Shown: positions 35,220-44,283, numbered from the stretch's first letter. The stretch: 64,000 nucleotides of DNA from Roseiarcus sp963749715 (GCA_963749715.1 CAVVNR010000004.1:310001-374000), one strand, 5' to 3'. Notes: generated from the letters alone by a model not told the origin. Translations and numbers: made by a program.

Positions 35220-37730
35220 ATGAGAACGCATGCGCGGGCGGTGGTGATCGGCGGAGGCGTGGTCGGCGTCTCGACCTTGTATCATCTTGCCAAGAAGGGC
35301 TGGACGGACAGCGTTCTTGTCGAGCGCAAGGAGCTGACCTCGGGCTCGACCTGGCATGCGGCAGGCCTATTGCCGCTGTTCAACCTCAGCTATTCGGTCG
35401 GGCAGATCCACAAATATTCGGTCGCCCTCTACCAGACGCTCGAGAAGGAGACCGGCCTCGACGTCGGACTGCGCCAGGTCTCCAACATCCGCCTTGCCCG
35501 CACCCGCGACCGGATGGACGAATATCATTACTACGCCGGCGTCGCCGCGACCATCGGGGTCAAGGTGAGGTTCCTGACCCCGCAGGAGGTCAGGGAGATT
35601 TGGCCGCTCTGCAACGTCGATGGAATTATCGGCGCAATCCAGCATCCCGAGGACGGCTACATCCAGCCCGCCGATCTCACGCAGGCGCTGGCGCGCGCGG
35701 CGCGCGAACGCGGGGCTGAGATCAATCGCAATACAACAGTCATGGCGATCGAGCGCCTCTCGAGCGGCGACTGGAAGATCGTCACCGACAAGGGCGACAT
35801 CGTCTGCGAGCATGTCGTCTCGGCCACCGGCAACTTCGCGAGGCTGGCCGGCCGCATGGTCGGGATCAACGTGCCGGTGATCCCGGTCCAGCACCAATAT
35901 ATCGTCACCGAGGCGCACCCCGAGATTGTCGCGCGCAAGGCAAAGGGTCTGCCGGAAATGGGGGTGCTGCGCGAATCGGATTCCTCCTGGTACATGCGCG
36001 AGGAAGCGGGCGGGCTCCTGCTCGGCCCTTACGAGAAGGGGGCGCCGGCGTGCTATGTTGACGGGCCGTCGGCGGATAGCGAGTACGAGCTCTTTCCAGA
36101 AGACCTCGACCGTCTGGCGCCGCACATCGAAACCGCGATTGCCCGGGTTCCGGCCTTCGGCGAGGTCGGGGTCAAGAAGGTCTATAACGGGGCGATCGCC
36201 TATACGCCCGACGGTTCGCCGATCGTCGGCCCGGCGCCGGGCGTGAAGAACTTCTGGCTCAACGAAGGCCATTCGTTCGGCGTGACCGCGGCCGGCGGCG
36301 CCGGCTGGCAGCTTGCCGAATGGATCGTCGAGGGCGAGCCCACGATCGACATGCTTGGCGTCGATCCGCGCCGCTTCGGCCCTTACGCCGAGACCGGGTA
36401 TCTCATCGAGAAGAACGAGGAAGCCTACGCCAAGGTCTTCACCGTGCATTATCCTGACGAGGAGCGTGTCGCCGCGCGCCCGTTGCGCCAGACCCCCTGC
36501 TATTCGCGGATGAAGGCTCTCGGCGCGGTGTTCGGCTCGGCGTACGGCTGGGAGCGGCCGAACTGGTTCGCCCCGCAAGGCTACGCGCTGAGCGAAACCG
36601 ACCACGCCAAACCCGATGTCCTCCTGAACGAGAATCATCCCGCCGTTGCGCCTGGCGAGGGGCCGCGTGAGAAGTGGAGCTTCCGCCGTTCGAATTATTT
36701 CGACTTCGTCGGTGCGGAGTGCCGCAACGTGCACGAGAACGTCGGCCTCCAGGACATGTCGGCGTTCGCCAAGCTCGAGGTGTCCGGTCCGGGCGCCGAA
36801 GGCTGGCTCAATTCCATCCTCACCAACCGGGTCCCGAAGGCGGTCGGCCGCGTGACGCTCACCTATCTCTTGACCGCGCGTGGCGGCGTGCGCGCCGAGT
36901 TCACGCTGACCCGCATCGCGCGCGAGCGGTTCTATCTCGTCTCGGCGGGCGCGCTCGAAGCCCACGATTTCGACGTGCTGGAGAAACTGCTGCCGGCGGA
37001 CGGCAGCGTGCGTATCGACAAGGTGACGACTGGGCGCGGCGTCCTCGTGCTCGCCGGGCCGCGGTCGCGGGAGGTGCTGGCGAAGGTCGCCGACATCGAC
37101 GTCTCCAACGAGGGGTTCCCATGGCTCACCGCGCGCCGCCTCTCCGTCAAGGCCGCCGGCCTCATCGCCATGCGGGTCAATTTCGTCGGCGAGCTCGGTT
37201 ACGAACTGCATCATCCGATCGAGACGCAAAATTATGTTTTCGACGCGTTGATGGCGGCGGGCGCGCCGTTCGGCATCAAGCCGTTCGGCATCCGGGCAAT
37301 GGATTTGCTCAGGCTGGAAAAGTCCTACAAGCTCGTCGGGCGGGAACTCTCGATCGAATACGCCGCCCTCGAATCCGGCCTCGAACGATTCGTCGATTTC
37401 GACAAAGGTCCGTTCCTTGGCCGCGACGCCCTCGTCACCTGGACCGGCAAGGGCTTCGAGAACAAGCTGGTGACGCTCGAGGTCCAGGGCGTGACCGACG
37501 CCGACGCGCGGGGTTCCGAGCCGGTGACGAGAGATCGGGCGATGATCGGCCGCACCACGTCCGGCGGCTATGGCTGGCGGACCGGCAAATCGCTGGCGCT
37601 GGCGATGGTGAAGCCCGAGTTCTCCAATCAGGCAGATGAGGTCGACATGCGCGTCCTCGGCGAAACGCGCCGCGCGGTCGTCGTCGCCGACAGCCCCTAT
37701 GATCCGACGAACACCTCGCTGCGGGCCTGA
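35220..37730 (+). CDS. Dimethylglycine/sarcosine dehydrogenase-like flavoenzyme with GcvT domain
   Basis: An 836-residue two-part enzyme. The N-terminal DAO-type FAD domain has GGGVVG (11-16) and the flavinylation/active region SGSTWHAAGLLPLF. YNGAIAYTPDGSPIVGPAPG precedes the end of the FAD domain. From about residue 480 a GcvT/aminomethyltransferase-like domain (FDFVGAECRNVHENVGLQDMS, GPGAEGWL, GELGYELH) would pass the released one-carbon unit to tetrahydrofolate. This is the architecture of dimethylglycine dehydrogenase. Placed directly after an MttB-family gene, it likely continues demethylation of betaine-derived methylamines. Its 3' end overlaps the metA 3' end by 34 bp on the opposite strand. 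Confidence 0.87.
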   Translation: MRTHARAVVIGGGVVGVSTLYHLAKKGWTDSVLVERKELTSGSTWHAAGLLPLFNLSYSVGQIHKYSVALYQTLEKETGLDVGLRQVSNIRLARTRDRMDEYHYYAGVAATIGVKVRFLTPQEVREIWPLCNVDGIIGAIQHPEDGYIQPADLTQALARAARERGAEINRNTTVMAIERLSSGDWKIVTDKGDIVCEHVVSATGNFARLAGRMVGINVPVIPVQHQYIVTEAHPEIVARKAKGLPEMGVLRESDSSWYMREEAGGLLLGPYEKGAPACYVDGPSADSEYELFPEDLDRLAPHIETAIARVPAFGEVGVKKVYNGAIAYTPDGSPIVGPAPGVKNFWLNEGHSFGVTAAGGAGWQLAEWIVEGEPTIDMLGVDPRRFGPYAETGYLIEKNEEAYAKVFTVHYPDEERVAARPLRQTPCYSRMKALGAVFGSAYGWERPNWFAPQGYALSETDHAKPDVLLNENHPAVAPGEGPREKWSFRRSNYFDFVGAECRNVHENVGLQDMSAFAKLEVSGPGAEGWLNSILTNRVPKAVGRVTLTYLLTARGGVRAEFTLTRIARERFYLVSAGALEAHDFDVLEKLLPADGSVRIDKVTTGRGVLVLAGPRSREVLAKVADIDVSNEGFPWLTARRLSVKAAGLIAMRVNFVGELGYELHHPIETQNYVFDALMAAGAPFGIKPFGIRAMDLLRLEKSYKLVGRELSIEYAALESGLERFVDFDKGPFLGRDALVTWTGKGFENKLVTLEVQGVTDADARGSEPVTRDRAMIGRTTSGGYGWRTGKSLALAMVKPEFSNQADEVDMRVLGETRRAVVVADSPYDPTNTSLRA

Positions 37731-38755
37731 GCGGCCTCGGCGAGTTTCGACGGGCGGGGGATGGCCTCGATTGCGTAAGGCGTCGACGCGTAAACTGCCT
37801 TGACCCAGTTTGTGTAGACATGCGCCGTGTGGCGCCAGAGATTGGGCGCAGCCCGCGACGGATCGTCGCCCGGAAAATAATCGCGCGGCAAGGGATAGTC
37901 GGGGTCGATCGCGCTGTCGCGATGATATTCGGCGCCGAGGGTATCCGTCTCGTACTCCGGATGGTTTAGAATATAGACCCGGCGGGGAAAGAGCGCGCTA
38001 TTGTCGTCGAGCGGCTCGGACTCGACGAGCATGTTCGGTCCCGCCTCTTCGGAATCCGCGACAATCTCGATCGCGGGAACCCTGAGAATGTCCTCGCGCC
38101 TCGGGCTCTTCCAGCGCGACACCGGCGCGGGAAAGGCGTCGGGGAAGCCGAACAGGAGCCCGGTCTTGTCAGAGATCAGGCGATGCTCGAACAGGCCGAA
38201 AAGTTTGCGCTTCCCCTTGTAACTATTGATGTCGTGGAAAAACTTCAACGCCGCCTTCGCTCCCCAGCAGAGAAAGAGACAGGAGAATGCGTTCGTTGTC
38301 GTCCATTGCAGGATGTCGGTGACTTCCGGCCAGAATGTCTCCTGCTCGACGCGGTCCTTGAGCGCGTTGACGCCGGTGACGATAAAGCCGTCGAACTTCT
38401 TGTCACTGATGTCGCTGAAAGCGCTATAGAACTTGTGGATGTGATCGGCGGGCGTGTTCTTTGAATGACGGCCGGCAGCGACAGCGCGGAGATAAGAGTT
38501 GGTCGCGACGAAGGTTAGGTTCACCTGCAGCATCGTGTTGCCGAGCCAGAGCGCAAGCTGCCGCTCGGTCGAGATTTTATCCGCCATCAGGTTGATTATG
38601 GCTATCTCCAGCGGTCGAATGTCCTGCTGTTCGGCGCGGGCGCGGTCGATCGCAAGCCGGCTGCCAAGGGACGGCAGGAAGGGATGGATTTCCTTGCTGT
38701 GGATGATGACGGGCATTTGCGGACGCTGGGATCCCTGGAGATTCAATTTGACCAT
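37697..38755 (-). CDS. metA: Homoserine O-acyltransferase (MetA)
   Basis: Commits homoserine to methionine synthesis by O-succinylation or O-acetylation. About 352 residues from ATG 38755 (SD GAAGGG); an ATG at 38767 is also in frame. The catalytic Cys is in FLCWGAKAAL (about 163) and the His/Glu pair in ILNHPEYETDTLGAEYHRD. It starts VKLNLQG, slightly different from the usual MPIKIP. It converges on, and overlaps, the DMGDH-like gene. The 5' leader has two hairpins (38752-38839) but no recognisable SAM-II riboswitch core. The acyl donor cannot be decided by eye. Confidence 0.9.
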   Translation of the reverse strand: MVKLNLQGSQRPQMPVIIHSKEIHPFLPSLGSRLAIDRARAEQQDIRPLEIAIINLMADKISTERQLALWLGNTMLQVNLTFVATNSYLRAVAAGRHSKNTPADHIHKFYSAFSDISDKKFDGFIVTGVNALKDRVEQETFWPEVTDILQWTTTNAFSCLFLCWGAKAALKFFHDINSYKGKRKLFGLFEHRLISDKTGLLFGFPDAFPAPVSRWKSPRREDILRVPAIEIVADSEEAGPNMLVESEPLDDNSALFPRRVYILNHPEYETDTLGAEYHRDSAIDPDYPLPRDYFPGDDPSRAAPNLWRHTAHVYTNWVKAVYASTPYAIEAIPRPSKLAEAAQARSEVFVGS

Positions 38756-38839
38756 GGCCCTTCGCATCGAAGGGATGCGAAGGCAAATATCAATTCTGCA
38801 TTACATCGGTCTTTCGGCGTAGATTGCAAGTCTGCGCCT
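38752..38839 (-). promoter_or_regulatory. metA leader with two hairpins, one overlapping the ribosome-binding site
   Basis: On the minus strand GGCG, AGA and their partners TCT, CGCC form a stem over 38817-38839. TTCGCATC, loop CCTTC, GATGCGAA then forms a perfect 8-bp stem at 38759-38779 whose 3' arm runs into the GAAGGG ribosome site. Masking of that site would repress translation. In many alphaproteobacteria metA carries a SAM-II riboswitch; its conserved core is not visible here. Confidence 0.4.
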
Positions 38840-38847
38840 TCCCGGCC

Positions 38848-40044
38848 TTAGCTCCCCTCTGCCGCACGGCGTTGTTGCAACAACGCCCGGTAAATCTCGT
38901 CGTCGCCGCACAGGCCGGCCATGCGGCCGAGATCGTCGACCAGAACGATCGGATTGCCCGAATCCCGGCGAAGCGCGATCGCCGAGCGCATCTTCAGATC
39001 TATCGATGCGACGACGACGTCGGCGCGATCGTGAGACATCTCGCCGGACGCCGCGTCCGCCTTGGCCAGCGTCCCCGCTGCGCCGTCCAACGTGACCCCA
39101 ATCGGCCGGTTCTCGGCGTCGAGCCGCACGCGGATGCGGCCGGCACGGTCGAGGAGCACTTCATTTTCGTGTCGCCTGAGCGCGGCAGCCGGCGTCATCA
39201 GCGCGCTGCCGCGCAGCACGTTGAGCGGGTTCATGTGCTTGACGAATTCGGCGACATAGGCGTCGGCAGGACGTAAGAGGATGTCCTCCGCAGTCCCGCA
39301 CTGGACGATGCGCCCACCCTCGAGGATGGCGATCCGGTTGCCCAGCTTCAACGCTTCATCGAGGTCGTGACTGACGAAAATAATGGTCTTCTTCAGGTCC
39401 TTCTGCAGCAGCAGGAGCTCATCCTGCAGCTTGTCGCGGATCAGAGGATCGAGCGCCGAGAACGGCTCATCCATGAGCAGGATGTCGGCGTCGGTGGCGA
39501 AGGCGCGCGCGAGGCCAACTCGCTGCTGCATGCCGCCGGACAACTCATGGCTGAACTTGCCCGCCCATTGCGTGAGGCCGACCATCGCCAGCTTTTCGGC
39601 GACGATCTTGTCGATTTGCGCCTTCGGCATCCGCCGTAGCTCGAGTCCGAAGGCGACGTTCTCCTTCACCGTGCGCCACGGCAGAAGCGCGAACTGCTGG
39701 AACACCATGGCGACGCGGCTCGTGCGAAGCATCCGCAATTCATCGGCGCTGCAATTGGCGACGTCGATCGCTCCGTCGCCGTGACTGACGAGAACTTTGC
39801 CCCGGGCGACTTTGTTGAGGCCGTTCACTGCGCGAAGGATCGTGGACTTGCCAGACCCCGACAGTCCCATAAGCACACAGATTTCGCTCGGCTCGATCGA
39901 GAGGTCGACACCCGCCGCGCCGAGAACGACCCCGGTCGCCTTGAGGATATCGTCGCGCGTTGCCCCCTTGTCGACGAGCGCGAGCGCGTCGGCCTGCCTG
40001 TCGCCGAAGACGATGTCGACATGATCGAAGACAACCGCCGACAT
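38848..40044 (-). CDS. choV: Choline/glycine betaine ABC transporter ATP-binding protein
   Basis: ATPase of an osmoprotectant-type importer, 398 residues. The N-terminal lead VVFDHVDIVFGD precedes the nucleotide-binding domain with Walker A GLSGSGKST (60-68), Q-loop VFQQFALLPWRT, signature ELSGGMQQR, Walker B ILLMDEPFSALDP and FVSHDLDEAL. The C-terminal 130 residues are a CBS-like regulatory region. The length matches ChoV/ProV. It is last in the operon choX-choW-choV and starts 2 bp after the choW stop. Confidence 0.9.
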   Translation of the reverse strand: MSAVVFDHVDIVFGDRQADALALVDKGATRDDILKATGVVLGAAGVDLSIEPSEICVLMGLSGSGKSTILRAVNGLNKVARGKVLVSHGDGAIDVANCSADELRMLRTSRVAMVFQQFALLPWRTVKENVAFGLELRRMPKAQIDKIVAEKLAMVGLTQWAGKFSHELSGGMQQRVGLARAFATDADILLMDEPFSALDPLIRDKLQDELLLLQKDLKKTIIFVSHDLDEALKLGNRIAILEGGRIVQCGTAEDILLRPADAYVAEFVKHMNPLNVLRGSALMTPAAALRRHENEVLLDRAGRIRVRLDAENRPIGVTLDGAAGTLAKADAASGEMSHDRADVVVASIDLKMRSAIALRRDSGNPIVLVDDLGRMAGLCGDDEIYRALLQQRRAAEGS

Positions 40045-40046
40045 AT

Positions 40047-40895
40047 TCACGCGCTCCCTTTTCGCTCGGGGTTGCGGAATACGCGGTCGAGCACGATCGC
40101 CAGCAATACGATCGAGACGCCGGCCTCGATACCCATCGGAATGTTGACGGTCCCAAGTGCGCGGACGACCGGCACGCCGAGCCCTGCCGCGCCTACCAGC
40201 GCGGCAATCACTACCATAGAGAGGCTCAGCATGATGCATTGAGTGACGCCGGCCATGATCGTTGGCAGCGCATAGGGCAACTCGACTTTCCACAGCAACT
40301 GCCGCTTCGTCGCCCCGAACGCGGCGCCGGCTTCCTTGAGATGCAGCGGCGCCGAGACGATTCCGAGATGAGTCGACCGAATCGGCGCCGCGATCGCGAA
40401 GATCACGGTCGAGATCAAGCCCGGCGCCGACCCGAGATGAAACAAGACCAGGGTCGGGATGAGGTAAACGAACGTTGGCAGCGTTTGCATCAGGTCGAGC
40501 AGCGGCCGGAGCAAAGCATAAAGCCACGGCCTATGGGCCGAGGCGATGCCGACGGGCACCCCAATCAGGACGCTCGCGATGGTCGCGAACCCGACGAGCG
40601 AGATCGTCTCGACCGTCGCCTGCCAGTACCCAAGGTTGGCGATGAAGATGAAAGCGATGACGACGAAAAGGGCGAGCCGCCACGATCGATGCATCCAATA
40701 GGCGAGCGCCGCGACGGCGAAAACCACGGCCAAAAACGGGATGTGCAGAAGTATCGCGGTGAAGCCGTCGACCAGAAAATCGATCACCGCCGTCACCGCG
40801 TCGAAGAATCCGGCTGCGTTGTCCTGCAGCCAGGTAATCCCGATCTTGACCCAGCGCCCGAGCGGTATCTTCGGCTCAGTGAACCAGCTCTCCAA
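40047..40895 (-). CDS. choW: Choline/glycine betaine ABC transporter permease
   Basis: Permease of 282 residues with a TTG start (GGGAGGACGAGCG upstream). Six to seven hydrophobic helices follow an amphipathic N-terminus. LMQTLPTFVYLIPTLVLFHLG and the EAA-type coupling loop KEAGAAFGATKRQLLWKVELP are ProW/ChoW hallmarks. It lies between the binding protein and the ATPase, co-directional with both. Confidence 0.9.
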   Translation of the reverse strand: MESWFTEPKIPLGRWVKIGITWLQDNAAGFFDAVTAVIDFLVDGFTAILLHIPFLAVVFAVAALAYWMHRSWRLALFVVIAFIFIANLGYWQATVETISLVGFATIASVLIGVPVGIASAHRPWLYALLRPLLDLMQTLPTFVYLIPTLVLFHLGSAPGLISTVIFAIAAPIRSTHLGIVSAPLHLKEAGAAFGATKRQLLWKVELPYALPTIMAGVTQCIMLSLSMVVIAALVGAAGLGVPVVRALGTVNIPMGIEAGVSIVLLAIVLDRVFRNPERKGSA

Positions 40896-40989
40896 CGCTC
40901 GTCCTCCCGCTGCGAGGCGGATGCGCCAGTCCGCCCGACACTCCGCGTGGCGCGCGAAGGGGCGGGGATCGGCGCGGGTCCTACGCCTA

Positions 40990-41937
40990 TTAGAGGCCGA
41001 GGCTCTTCTTGACCGCGGGAAGTCCGGGCCGGCCGTCGAAGGTCGTCACCCCGTCGAGCCACGTTGCAAGCTGCGGCGGGTTGGTCTTCAGCCACTCCTG
41101 GGCTGCCTTTGGTCCCTCGTCGCCGTCGGTGAGAATCTTGTTCATCACCAAATTCTCGATATCTACGGTGTAGATGAGATTCTTGATCAGCCTCGCCGCG
41201 TTCGGGCATTGGTCGGCCCAGCCGGCGCGCTCATTGGTGTAGACGATGGCGCCGCCGAAATTCGGCCCGAAGCTGTCATCGCCGCCAGTCAGGTACTGGA
41301 TCTTGAAGTTGACGTTCATCGGGTGGGGCGCCCAGCCGAGGAAGACGACGTCTTCCTTGTGGCTCGTGGCGCGCTGCACTTCAGCCAGCATTCCCTGCTC
41401 GCTCAATTCAACCAGCTGGAAGTCTTTCAAATTGAACTTGTCGCCCTTGATGAGGTCGAGGACCAGGCGGTTGCCGTCGTTTCCGGGCTCGATGCCGAAG
41501 ATCTTGCCTTTGAGCGAATCTTTGAATTTCTGGATGTCGCCGAAGTCCTTGAGACCCTTGTCGTAGGTGTATTGCGGAACGGCCAGGGTGTATTTCGCGC
41601 CGGTCGGCAGATTGGCGCCGATTTCGATCACCGACTTGTCCTCGATGTACGGCTTGCGATCGTTTTCCATCGACGGCTGCCAATTGCCGAGAAACACATC
41701 GATGTCCTTGTTCTTCATCGAGGCGTAGGTCACGGGAACCGAGAGGACCGTGATTTTGGGCGTGTAGCCGAGACCCTTGAAGATTTCGCCGGCGATCGCC
41801 GTGGTCGCTGTGATGTCGGTCCATCCGACGTCGGAGAACTTGACGGTCTTGCAGGTTTCCGGATCGCCGGCGAACGCGACGCCCGACGCGGCCAGAGCGA
41901 TAACGCCCGACAACGTCAAAACGATTGAGAGCCTCAT
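40990..41937 (-). CDS. choX: Choline ABC transporter substrate-binding protein
   Basis: Periplasmic binding protein of the ChoX/ProX class. Signal peptide LSIVLTLSGVIALAASGVAFA, then DPETCKTVKFSDVGWTDITAT. Aromatic and acidic residues around VGWTDI, FLGNWQPSMEND and FLGWAPHPMN correspond to the aromatic box that holds the quaternary ammonium group in ChoX. 315 residues. ATG 41937 has AGAGGAGGAAAG before it; the frame opens further upstream but without a signal peptide. It is the first gene of choXWV, 94 bp before choW. Confidence 0.9.
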   Translation of the reverse strand: MRLSIVLTLSGVIALAASGVAFAGDPETCKTVKFSDVGWTDITATTAIAGEIFKGLGYTPKITVLSVPVTYASMKNKDIDVFLGNWQPSMENDRKPYIEDKSVIEIGANLPTGAKYTLAVPQYTYDKGLKDFGDIQKFKDSLKGKIFGIEPGNDGNRLVLDLIKGDKFNLKDFQLVELSEQGMLAEVQRATSHKEDVVFLGWAPHPMNVNFKIQYLTGGDDSFGPNFGGAIVYTNERAGWADQCPNAARLIKNLIYTVDIENLVMNKILTDGDEGPKAAQEWLKTNPPQLATWLDGVTTFDGRPGLPAVKKSLGL

Positions 41938-42116
41938 TGTCTTTCCTCCTCTATTGTTTGCAAGCAGGCCGTACGGCCCGCAATTGATCGACAGTATCGG
42001 CGGGAGGCGCCGCCCGGTCAAATCTAACGATTGGGGCGCGCCATGCCGCGTCTCGTTGAGCTTGGCTCCGTGAGCGGCTAGAAGCGGGCGCGCGTCTCCT
42101 GTCTTCCGGAGCCCTG

Positions 42117-43004
42117 ATGTCCGAACCCCTGAACGCGACCCCGCAGCAGCAGTCCGAAATCCTCATGCAGGCGCTGCCGCATATGCTGCGCTACGACGAC
42201 GCGATCGTGGTGGTGAAGTACGGCGGCCATGCGATGGGGGACGAGGACAAGGCGCGCGACTTCGCCAAGGACATGGTGCTTCTGGAGCAGTCCGGCATCA
42301 ATCCGGTGGTCGTACATGGCGGCGGGCCGCAGATCGGCTCGATGCTGAAGAAGCTCGGCATCGAATCGCAATTCTCCGGGGGCTTGAGGGTGACCGACAA
42401 GCCGACGATCGAGATCGTTGAGATGGTGCTGGCCGGTTCCATCAACAAGCAGATCGTCGGCTCGATCAACGCCCAGGGCGGGCGGGCGGTTGGCCTCTGC
42501 GGCAAGGACGGCAACATGGTCACGGCGCGCAAGGTCATCCGCGCGCGTCATTCCCCGGATGAGGACGTGGTCGATCTGGGCTTCGTCGGCGAGCCGGAAA
42601 AAGTCGACATCACGGTGCTCGAGCAGATTCTCGGCCGCGAGCTGATCCCTGTCCTGGCCCCGGTCGCGCAGGGCGCCGACGGCCAGACCTACAACGTCAA
42701 CGCCGACACCTTCGCCGGCGCCATCGCCGGCGCGCTCGGGGCCAAGCGGCTCTTGTTTCTCACCGACGTTCCCGGAGTCCTGGACAAGAACGGCGCCCTC
42801 ATGAAGGAATTGCGGATCGACGACATCCGCAGCCTCATCGCCGACGGCACGATCACCGGCGGCATGATCCCCAAAGTCGAGACCTGCATCTACGCGCTCG
42901 AGCGCGGGGTCGAGGGCGTCGTGATCCTCGACGGAAAAGTGGCGCACGCGGTGCTGATCGAGCTCCTGACCGATTATGGCGCGGGAACCCTGATTATGCG
43001 ATAG
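42117..43004 (+). CDS. argB: Acetylglutamate kinase
   Basis: Phosphorylates N-acetylglutamate in arginine synthesis. 295 residues of the amino-acid kinase fold, with VVKYGGHAMGDE (ATP-phosphate lysine and glycine loop), VVVHGGGPQIG, GLRVTDKPTIEIVEMVLAG and GGMIPKVETC, all diagnostic for ArgB. The roughly 40-residue N-terminal extension before the first strand suits the arginine-inhibited hexameric form. It stands 179 bp downstream of, and divergent from, choX; tsaB follows 24 bp later. Confidence 0.95.
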   Translation: MSEPLNATPQQQSEILMQALPHMLRYDDAIVVVKYGGHAMGDEDKARDFAKDMVLLEQSGINPVVVHGGGPQIGSMLKKLGIESQFSGGLRVTDKPTIEIVEMVLAGSINKQIVGSINAQGGRAVGLCGKDGNMVTARKVIRARHSPDEDVVDLGFVGEPEKVDITVLEQILGRELIPVLAPVAQGADGQTYNVNADTFAGAIAGALGAKRLLFLTDVPGVLDKNGALMKELRIDDIRSLIADGTITGGMIPKVETCIYALERGVEGVVILDGKVAHAVLIELLTDYGAGTLIMR

Positions 43005-43028
43005 CGAGCCATCGAGGCGAGGCCCGGC

Positions 43029-43718
43029 ATGCGCATTCTGGCGATCGACACGTCCTGCGGAGCGGCGTCGGTCGCGGTCGTGGAAGGCGGCTTGGCCGAG
43101 CCGCTGGCGGTGCTGAGCCGGCCCATGGCGCGCGGCCACGCCGACGCCCTGGCGCCGATGGTCGAGGAGGTGATGCGCGGCCTCGACGGCGGCTTTGCCT
43201 CGCTTGACCGAATTGCGGTCGCGACCGGCCCCGGCTCCTTCACCGGAATCCGCATCGGTATCGCCATGGCCCGGGCGATGGCGGTCGCGCTGGCGATTCC
43301 GGTCGTCGGCGTCTCGACGTTGGCCGCGTTCGCCGCGCCGCTCCTCAGTGCGCCGCGGTCCGGAATCATCGCCGCGGCGATCGACGCCCGCCACGGCTCA
43401 GTCTATTTTCAATTGTTCGAGGCGTCCGGCCGGCCGTTGGGGCCGCCGCGCTGCGATAGCCCGCGCGAATGCGTGCGCGCGATCGGCGCCGGTCCGGCAT
43501 GGCTCGCGGGCGATGCGGCCGCGCTCGTCGCCAATGAAGCGAATCGGGCCGGCCTGCCTTACGACCTCGACGGCGCCCGCGACGCGCCGGACATCGTCGC
43601 CCTGGCGTGGGTGGGCCTCGCTGTCGACCCTGCGACGAATCCGGCGCGTCCGGTCTACGCCAAGCTGCCGGACGCGAGACCGAATCCGGCGGAGTCGATC
43701 GCCCGGGCGCCGGCGTGA
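43029..43718 (+). CDS. tsaB: tRNA threonylcarbamoyladenosine biosynthesis protein TsaB
   Basis: Partner of TsaD in making t6A37 on ANN-decoding tRNAs. 229 residues of the ASKHA fold. The start MRILAIDTSCGAASVAV is the conserved nucleotide-binding strand-turn, and IAVATGPGSFTGIRIGIAMARAMA is the TsaB signature. DARHGSVYFQLF is also typical. It is 24 bp after argB and 16 bp before rimI. Confidence 0.93.
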   Translation: MRILAIDTSCGAASVAVVEGGLAEPLAVLSRPMARGHADALAPMVEEVMRGLDGGFASLDRIAVATGPGSFTGIRIGIAMARAMAVALAIPVVGVSTLAAFAAPLLSAPRSGIIAAAIDARHGSVYFQLFEASGRPLGPPRCDSPRECVRAIGAGPAWLAGDAAALVANEANRAGLPYDLDGARDAPDIVALAWVGLAVDPATNPARPVYAKLPDARPNPAESIARAPA

Positions 43719-43734
43719 GGCGCCGGCCCCAGCC

Positions 43735-44217
43735 ATGATCTTCCGCCTGCGGCGATCCTCCCCACCCGTGATTCGTCCGCTCCGGCCGGACAAGGCTGAA
43801 GCCTGCGCCCGCCTTCACGCCGAGGGCTTCGCTCATCCCTGGTCGAGCGAGGAGGTCGCCAACCTCATCGCCGGCTCGTCGACGCTCGCGGCGGCGGCGC
43901 TCGATCCCGCAAGCGGCCGTCTGCGCGGGTTCGTGCTGTCGCGCCTGGCGGCGGATGAAGCGGAGATCCTGACCATCGCCGTCGAGGCCGCCTCCCGCGG
44001 CAAGGGCGTGGGCCGGGCGCTGCTCGGCGAAGCGCTGCGGCAAGCGTCGAACGCCGGGGCGAGGGCGATGTTCCTCGAAGTCGGCAAGGATAACGCGCCG
44101 GCGCTGTCGCTCTACCAGCGCTTCGGGTTCGTCAAAGTCGGCGAACGCGCCGGCTATTATCGTCGCAACGACGGAACGCGCGCCGCCGCCGTCATCATGC
44201 GCAAGGCGCTGGGGTGA
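43735..44217 (+). CDS. rimI: GNAT acetyltransferase RimI (ribosomal protein S18-type)
   Basis: GNAT-family N-acetyltransferase, 160 residues from ATG 43735. Motif A, which binds acetyl-CoA, is AVEAASRGKGVGRALLGEAL, preceded by EAEILTIA. The C-terminal LEVGKDNAPALSLYQRFGFVKVGERAGYYRR is the RimI-type motif B region. It follows tsaB as in most alphaproteobacteria. In many relatives fur follows next, but here miaB comes 66 bp later. Confidence 0.9.
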   Translation: MIFRLRRSSPPVIRPLRPDKAEACARLHAEGFAHPWSSEEVANLIAGSSTLAAAALDPASGRLRGFVLSRLAADEAEILTIAVEAASRGKGVGRALLGEALRQASNAGARAMFLEVGKDNAPALSLYQRFGFVKVGERAGYYRRNDGTRAAAVIMRKALG

Positions 44218-44283
44218 GCGTCGGGTATTTTCCTGCGCGTCGAAAGCGCCTAGATTGGGTCCAGACCCTTCTGGAGCCGCTAA

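Noticed and set aside
35367..37229. A 620-residue minus-strand open frame opposite the DMGDH-like gene (also long ones opposite ilvB, betA and miaB)
   Set aside because: Composition and position show they are shadows of the coding strand; no ribosome site or recognisable domain.
38755..38860. SAM-II riboswitch in the metA leader
   Set aside because: The conserved loop and the GCTAAA segment near the ribosome site are not present in the right order; only generic hairpins are seen. A covariance search would settle it.
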